This document shows, one piece after another, positions 58,698 through 64,000 of a stretch of 64,000 bases of DNA. Under the pieces are notes generated by a model that did no database searches, had not been told where the DNA came from, and worked only from the letters and a program-made list of their open reading frames with translations. The DNA is from Laspinema palackyanum D2c (GTDB lineage Bacteria; Cyanobacteriota; Cyanobacteriia; Cyanobacteriales; Laspinemataceae), in NCBI RefSeq assembly GCF_025370875.1, contig NZ_JAMXFD010000003.1:18393-82392 (forward strand), written 5' to 3'. A program made the translations under genes and the position numbers. Numbering within the stretch: the stretch's first letter is position 1; the number at the start of each line of letters is the position of its first letter.

Positions 58698-61600
58698 ATG
58701 ATGGAAACTTTGGCGAAACCTACTCTTAAACAGCCCTCGATTCATACCCTCGTCTTGATTGATTCGGGAGTACCAGAATGGCAAGAATTAGCTGTTGCCA
58801 CGGTTGCGGGAACAGAGGCGATCGCCCTCGAAACAGAACAAGACGGAATTGAGCAGATTTCCGCTATTTTAGCCGCGAGAAAGGGATTGCATACCCTGCA
58901 TATTGTCTCTCATGGTAGTGCTGCCAGTCTGCAACTCGGCAACGGGTATCTCACTTTAAAAAATTTAAGTTTTTATGGGGATTTGTTGCAGCAGTGGAGT
59001 GATGCTTTTTCCCCGGATGTCTCTCCCTCCTTGCTCCTTTATGGGTGCGAAGTGGCAGCAGGCGATCGGGGAGAACAATTCATCCAAAAACTCAGCCAAT
59101 TAACCGGAATAACCGTTGCCGCTTCTAACAGCAAAACCGGCAGTAGTACCCGAGGCGGAAATTGGAACTTTGAAGTCAAAACGGGCAAAATAGACAGTGT
59201 TTTAGCCTTCCCTGCCGAAACCCTAGAAAATTATCCCTCTATTTTGGCAACCTTTACTGTTACCAACACCAATGACATCGGTGTAGGCTCTTTTCGACAA
59301 GCGATTTTAGATGCCAATGCCAATTCAGATACTGATACCATAACCTTTAATATTAGCGGAAATGGTGTGCAGACAATACAGCCTTTATCACCTTTTCCAA
59401 TCATCACGAATTCTGTCATTATCGATGCCACCACTCAATCCGGATATACGGGGACTCCCCTGATTGAAATTGATGGAACAAATGTAGGCGGATTAGATGG
59501 CGGGGTTTTACAGATTACCGCTGGAAACAGTACCGTTCGCGGATTTGTGATTAATCGGGCGGGATTTAGTAATGCCGCTATTCTAATCCGGGAAAATGGG
59601 AATAATTTGATTGAGAACAATTACCTGGGAACCGATGCCACAGGAACGGGTTTATTGGAACGTAGCGGTTCCGGTATTTTTATTCGAGAATCGGCTAATA
59701 ATAGGATTCAAAATAACCTGATCTCGGGGAATAATAATACTTCTTCTGTGGGAATTGATATTGAAGGCAACCGGGCGAGTGGAAACCAGATTTTAGGGAA
59801 TTTTATCGGAACCAATGTCACCGGGACTCAAGATTTAGGTAACAGAGGCAGTGGTATCGTCATTCGGAATGCGCCCAATAATCGGATTGGGGGCACAACT
59901 GTCAATGCCCGCAACATTATTTCGGGTAATGGCTTTTATGGAATTGAAATTAGTGGCAATGAGGCGAATGATAATCAAATCTTAGGCAATTTTATTGGCA
60001 CCGATGTTACGGGGGAAATTTCCTTCAGAAATGCGTTTTATGGGATTGGGATATCCGGGGGCTCCAGGACTCTAATCGGCGGGGATTCTGCTGACGCTCG
60101 AAATGTTATTTCGGGGAATGGTTCTTCGGGAATTTATGTTCGTGAAACGAGCGGACTTCATTCAATACTGGGCAATTATATTGGCACTAATTCTCAAGGA
60201 GACAAAGCTGTAGAAAATGGTGGATTAGCCGGAGTGCGGATTGAGGGTGCGAATAATATTATTCAAAATAACTTAATCTCTGGAAATAGAGCCGATGGGA
60301 TTCAAATCAGTGGCAGCAGTGCCAATGATAATCGAGTGACGGGAAATTTAATCGGCACCGATTTCACAGGGAATGTAGCACTGGCGAATGGCGAAGCGGG
60401 CGTTGTGATCGCTCAACGTGCAACAGGGAATCAGATTGGCGGTACAACTGAAGGCGATCGCAATATTATTTCTGGCAATCAATCAACCGGTGTTAGCGTT
60501 CAAATAAATGCCACCAATAATCAAGTTATAGGCAATTTCATTGGCACTAATATTACGGGACAATCTGCCCTTAGCAATGGGATTGGTCTCTATATTATAG
60601 CGGCAGCAAACACTACAATTGGCGGGTTAGAACCCGGTTCTGGTAATCTAATTTCCGGAAATCGCTCCGATGGAATTGATTTAGGTTTGGCCTCTTCGGA
60701 TACCCTGATTGCCGGAAATTATATCGGCACTGATGTTACAGGCACTTTGGCGATCGGCAATGGTCGGCATGGAATTTTTAGTGATGCTTTCCCTCGCAAC
60801 ACGATCATCGGTGGGACGACGCCAAATGCCCGTAATCTGATTTCAGGAAATAGCCGTGATGGACTTTACCTCGATGCCAGTAATAACCGAGTCTTAGGTA
60901 ACTTTATAGGCACTCAAATTGATGGAATTAGCCCCCTAGGAAATGCTGATGATGGCATTAAGCTGGTTTCCCTGACGGGTAATAGCCTCATTGGGGGAAC
61001 AGCTACGGGAGAGGCCAATCGAATTGGCTTTAATGGAAGGGCGGGAATTCAGGTTAGTGTGGGTACAAATAACGGAATTTTATCCAATGCTATCTTTTCC
61101 AACGGTCGCTTAGGCATCGATTTAGTCGGTCCTGCTAGTAACCTTGCCGGGACAACAGCCAATGATGAAGGCGATGCAGATACAGGGACTAATAATCTTC
61201 AAAATTTTCCCGTCATCACTTCAGCGATTTCTGATGGAACAACTACCACAATTTTGGGGACGCTCAACAGCACCGCTAACACTGAATTTCGCCTGGAATT
61301 TTTCGCCAATCGAGCTTTAGACCCCTCGGAATTTGGCGAAGGGGAAAGATTTATTGGGTTTGCCACGGTTACCACCGATGCTACGGGTAATGTTAGCTTT
61401 ACGGAAACCTTTCCCAATGCAGTTCCTGCTAATGAATTTATCACCGCTACCGCAACAGACCCCAATAACAACACTTCGGAATTTTCTGGGGGTCAAGTGG
61501 TGATTGCACCTAGTTTCACCCTGGAAGATATTACAGTTATTGAAGGAAATTCTGATACAACTACTGCAATTTTTACGGTTACTCTGAATGCGGCACTCAA

Positions 61601-63356
61601 CCAAGTCGCTACCGTAAATTATGCCACGGTTGATAATAGTGCGACTTCGCCGGAAGATTATACGGCAACGAGTGGCACATTACAGTTTAATCCTGGGGAA
61701 ACTACCAAAACGATTACGGTAGCGATCGCCCCCGATACGATTGATGAACCCGATGAACAGTTTTTTGTTAATCTTTCTAATCCCGTCAATGCCGCGATCG
61801 CAACGGACCAAGCGATCGCCACCATTACTGACGATGACGAACCCCCAACCCCAACCCCGCAACCGCAACCGCAACCGCAACCCACTCCCTCACCTCTTTT
61901 GGAAGTGGTACGAGAACCCATCCTGCCATCAACCCTCAATCCAGATTCCAGCTTAACGGAAACACCGATACCCCCCTTAACTCCCATAGAGGTACCGGAT
62001 TGCAATTGCCCGACGTTGACAGTACCAGAATTCGTGCCGTTAGCAGCAGCGATCGCCCAACCGAATGCGGTGGAAAATATCCTCATCGGGACCGAAGAAG
62101 ATGACACCTTACAAGGCAGCAGTCGCGCTGACGAAATGAACGGAGGCAGTGGCAATGATTTACTCTTTGGCAACCCGGGTGATGACAATCTTTTAGGAAG
62201 TGCCGGAGACGATACTATCCTGGGTGGAATGGGTAGCAATTTTCCCATCGGTTCCCAAGGCGATCGCGACTGGATAGAAGGGAATGCCGGGGAAGATGAT
62301 CTATTTGGCAACGAAGGCAACGATACCATTTCCGGCGGATTCGGAGGCGATCGGATATGGGGTGGAAAAGACGATGATCAGATATTGGGCGATGAGGATA
62401 GCGATACCCTCTATGGCGATTTAGGCAACGATACTCTCTACGGTGGCAAAGGCAGTGATATCCCTGTCGGTCCCTTCCTTGACGCTGATTTACTCTTTGG
62501 GAATCGCGGGAATGACTACCTCTTCGGCAACGAAGGAAGCGATACCATTCATGCCGGAAAAGAGGATGATGTCGTGCACGGTGGCAAAGATAATGACCTC
62601 ATCTTTGGCGACATTGGCAATGATACCCTGTTGGGCGAACTCGGCGATGATACGCTGCTGGGAAATCCCAATGATGCCGCAGTGCTCGATCCCAATGGGC
62701 GAGATTTGCTCTTCGGTGGCGCTGGAAATGATTTCCTTAACGGCAACCAGGGGGATGATTCGGTATCTGGGGGTGAGGGAAACGATACCCTACGCGGTGG
62801 CAAGGAGGATGATATTGTTGCCGCAGATCAGGGGGATGATTTAATTTTTGGCGATCGCGGCAATGATATCCTTTGCGGTGGCGATGGGGATGACACGCTT
62901 CTCGGGGGTACCGGCATTGAGGAACCGATGGATCCTAATACGGAAAAAGATTGTCTCTCTGGGGGTGCTGGAAATGACTTCCTTTATGGCGATCGCGGCG
63001 ATGACACCCTCAATGGCGATCAGGGAGACGATACCTTATTTGGCGGTAAACAGAACGATATCCTCGCGGGAGGAGATGGGAACGATCGCCTGAGTGGGGA
63101 TTTCGGCGATGATACCCTGATTGGCGGCAACGGGCGCGATCGGTTTGTACTCCAGGCGGGTTATAACCAGGACCTGATTTGGGATTTTGAAGTGGAACAG
63201 GATTTTCTGGAATTAACCGGGGATTTAACCGTGGATCAACTCTTGATTACTCAAAACGGGAACTCCACTGAGATTGCGATCGCCAGTACCGGCGAAGTTT
63301 TGGCATCCCTGATGGGAATCCCTGCCGCAGGGGTCAGCAGTATCCAGTTTCTGTAG
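58698..63356 (+). CDS. Giant DUF4347 / beta-helix / Calx-beta / RTX surface protein
   Basis: A 1552-residue modular protein. DUF4347 (about 15-180) has HIVSHGSAASLQLG and LLLYGCEVAAGD. A long right-handed parallel beta-helix follows (about 190-830), built of IISGN/ILGNFIGTDVTG units. A Calx-beta domain (about 935-1045) and a Pro/Gln linker come next. About 15-20 RTX-type GGxGxDxL repeats (about 1125-1480) and a terminal DRFVLQAG...LIWDFEVEQDFLEL segment end it. There is no N-terminal signal peptide, so type I secretion via the RTX end is likely. It is probably a calcium-stabilised cell-surface or secreted adhesin. Confidence 0.9.
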   Translation: MMETLAKPTLKQPSIHTLVLIDSGVPEWQELAVATVAGTEAIALETEQDGIEQISAILAARKGLHTLHIVSHGSAASLQLGNGYLTLKNLSFYGDLLQQWSDAFSPDVSPSLLLYGCEVAAGDRGEQFIQKLSQLTGITVAASNSKTGSSTRGGNWNFEVKTGKIDSVLAFPAETLENYPSILATFTVTNTNDIGVGSFRQAILDANANSDTDTITFNISGNGVQTIQPLSPFPIITNSVIIDATTQSGYTGTPLIEIDGTNVGGLDGGVLQITAGNSTVRGFVINRAGFSNAAILIRENGNNLIENNYLGTDATGTGLLERSGSGIFIRESANNRIQNNLISGNNNTSSVGIDIEGNRASGNQILGNFIGTNVTGTQDLGNRGSGIVIRNAPNNRIGGTTVNARNIISGNGFYGIEISGNEANDNQILGNFIGTDVTGEISFRNAFYGIGISGGSRTLIGGDSADARNVISGNGSSGIYVRETSGLHSILGNYIGTNSQGDKAVENGGLAGVRIEGANNIIQNNLISGNRADGIQISGSSANDNRVTGNLIGTDFTGNVALANGEAGVVIAQRATGNQIGGTTEGDRNIISGNQSTGVSVQINATNNQVIGNFIGTNITGQSALSNGIGLYIIAAANTTIGGLEPGSGNLISGNRSDGIDLGLASSDTLIAGNYIGTDVTGTLAIGNGRHGIFSDAFPRNTIIGGTTPNARNLISGNSRDGLYLDASNNRVLGNFIGTQIDGISPLGNADDGIKLVSLTGNSLIGGTATGEANRIGFNGRAGIQVSVGTNNGILSNAIFSNGRLGIDLVGPASNLAGTTANDEGDADTGTNNLQNFPVITSAISDGTTTTILGTLNSTANTEFRLEFFANRALDPSEFGEGERFIGFATVTTDATGNVSFTETFPNAVPANEFITATATDPNNNTSEFSGGQVVIAPSFTLEDITVIEGNSDTTTAIFTVTLNAALNQVATVNYATVDNSATSPEDYTATSGTLQFNPGETTKTITVAIAPDTIDEPDEQFFVNLSNPVNAAIATDQAIATITDDDEPPTPTPQPQPQPQPTPSPLLEVVREPILPSTLNPDSSLTETPIPPLTPIEVPDCNCPTLTVPEFVPLAAAIAQPNAVENILIGTEEDDTLQGSSRADEMNGGSGNDLLFGNPGDDNLLGSAGDDTILGGMGSNFPIGSQGDRDWIEGNAGEDDLFGNEGNDTISGGFGGDRIWGGKDDDQILGDEDSDTLYGDLGNDTLYGGKGSDIPVGPFLDADLLFGNRGNDYLFGNEGSDTIHAGKEDDVVHGGKDNDLIFGDIGNDTLLGELGDDTLLGNPNDAAVLDPNGRDLLFGGAGNDFLNGNQGDDSVSGGEGNDTLRGGKEDDIVAADQGDDLIFGDRGNDILCGGDGDDTLLGGTGIEEPMDPNTEKDCLSGGAGNDFLYGDRGDDTLNGDQGDDTLFGGKQNDILAGGDGNDRLSGDFGDDTLIGGNGRDRFVLQAGYNQDLIWDFEVEQDFLELTGDLTVDQLLITQNGNSTEIAIASTGEVLASLMGIPAAGVSSIQFL

Positions 63357-63404
63357 AGTGGCTGTCAGGACCCTTGAGGGAAATAGAATATCTCCAACAG
63401 AAAT

Positions 63405-63445
63405 GGGAGCATCCTCCTAGCTGTTCAAGTCCCTGAGATGCTCCC
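63405..63445 (+). terminator. Hairpin after the giant protein gene
   Basis: The 9-bp arms GGGAGCATC (63405-63413) and GATGCTCCC (63437-63445), extended by one T/A pair, form a stem about 50 bp past the stop. No long T-run follows, so it may be a repeat element related to that at 8673. Confidence 0.45.
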
Positions 63446-63600
63446 ACTTCTTAAAATATTGCAAAGCTGATATCTAATCTTGAGCAGAACCCCCAACTCT
63501 GAGATTAGACCCTTAAACTACGATAGAGACGCGAAATGAGGCGTCTCTATATCTAGTCTGTATTCGGGGTTTTATCAACGGGATTCCTTATAATCAGGCA

Positions 63601-63756
63601 TTAGCTGAAATAGTTGGCTTCGGCTTCAAGCATCCGAATCAAGCTTTCATCCCCTTTCTGTCTAGCCATTTCCAGGCGATACTGTAGCTTCTGGCGGATA
63701 GTTGCCCGATGCATGGCTGCGGCTTGTTTCAAGGTTTCATGACTAATTTTGTTCAT
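63601..63756 (-). CDS. Small hypothetical protein, 51 residues
   Basis: ATG (63754-63756) to TAA (63601-63603). It is an entirely helical, charged protein: MNKISHETLKQAAAMHRATI, RQKLQYRLEMARQKGDESLI and RMLEAEANYFS. The amphipathic pattern and regular codon use look real. Function unknown. A partner of the neighbouring surface protein is only a guess. The ribosome-binding site is weak. Confidence 0.6.
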   Translation of the reverse strand: MNKISHETLKQAAAMHRATIRQKLQYRLEMARQKGDESLIRMLEAEANYFS

Positions 63757-63978
63757 GGTGGACTTTTTCCGTTTTTAATTCGTGTATTTTCCCTTACTTC
63801 CAAAATAACACTTAAAATCAGGAATAGTATCAAAATTTACCAAAATTTTAATAATCATCTCCGATTCATGCTCCCGATCCTGACAAGGGACAAGGGACAA
63901 GGGAGGGGTAGGTTTTTATAACTAGCCTTCTCTGGTCCCCTTTCCGGTATCTTGAGGAGGGTTCGGATAAACTTCTTA

Positions 63979-64000
63979 GTTTGTAGTAACGACTTCAGTC
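63979..64000. repeat. Dispersed palindrome at window end
   Basis: TTTGTAGTAACGACTTCAGTC is the first half of the same palindromic family, cut by the window edge. A short AAGGGAC-type tandem repeat lies at about 63878-63902. Confidence 0.75.

Noticed and set aside
61658-62329. 223-codon frame on the - strand within the giant surface protein gene
   Set aside because: Low-complexity Ser/Pro-rich shadow of the RTX and Calx-beta region; the + strand frame explains it fully.
1-64000. tRNA, rRNA or complete insertion sequences
   Set aside because: No T-arm-like GGTTCGAATCC patterns in spacers, no rRNA sequence, and no transposase frame with terminal repeats were found by reading; a covariance or profile search was not possible.

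Overview
The window looks like chromosomal DNA from a filamentous (Oscillatoriales-type) cyanobacterium. The evidence is the very frequent HIP1-like octamer GCGATCGC, phycobilisome and photosystem genes (apcF, psaK), the Mg-chelatase subunit chlD, the cyanobacterial alkane pathway (ado-aar), a DnaE polymerase with an intein at the cyanobacterial DnaE site, and a glnA promoter with a textbook NtcA site. The genus (Laspinema or Oscillatoria acuminata-like) is only a guess. I found no tRNA, rRNA, CRISPR array, prophage or complete insertion sequence.

Layout. 0-5.4 kb: repeats, a peptidoglycan-binding protein, an unrecognised protein, then ado-aar-accA (fatty acyl-ACP to alkane, plus malonyl-CoA supply). 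5.4-10.4 kb: a decayed gene, folE, trpF, psaK and a membrane site-2 protease. 10.4-19 kb: a tandem palindrome array, a lipoate ligase-like protein, a VapBC-type toxin-antitoxin pair, a YbjN protein, a methyltransferase, glnA with its NtcA promoter, apcF and small unknowns. 19-28 kb: tlyA, a VanY-type peptidase, gatA, an alpha/beta hydrolase and dnaE. 28-35.5 kb: four tandem zinc-ribbon/Ser-Thr kinase genes, three ending in seven WD40 repeats. 36-50 kb: a response regulator, a DUF3153 lipoprotein, a PmbA/TldE protein, a three-gene nitrate/bicarbonate/cyanate-type ABC transporter, an acetyltransferase, chlD, an AI-2E-family permease and a CPA2 antiporter. 50-64 kb: a Nif3-like protein, a DUF2887 nuclease-like gene with a duplicated 3' end, secF-secD-pdhB, tldD, a giant DUF4347/beta-helix/Calx-beta/RTX surface protein and a 51-residue gene.

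The most striking points are these. (1) The DnaE intein, which is split between two genes in the well-known cyanobacterial cases, is here one uninterrupted 133-residue mini-intein inside a single 1384-codon dnaE. (2) The kinase array contains one member that has lost the DFG aspartate and a loop glycine. (3) A palindromic repeat family with an ACGACTTCAGTCGT-type core shows paired base changes in its arms. It also sits inside larger nested palindromes built from shared modules. (4) Decayed or overlooked small genes lie in the spacers at 5.7-6.0 kb, 16.6-16.8 kb and 63.6-63.8 kb.

Most genes are housekeeping and lie in short, often single-gene transcription units. Likely operons are the ABC transporter (43253 to 39832), pdhB-secD-secF, the toxin-antitoxin pair and possibly the kinase row.
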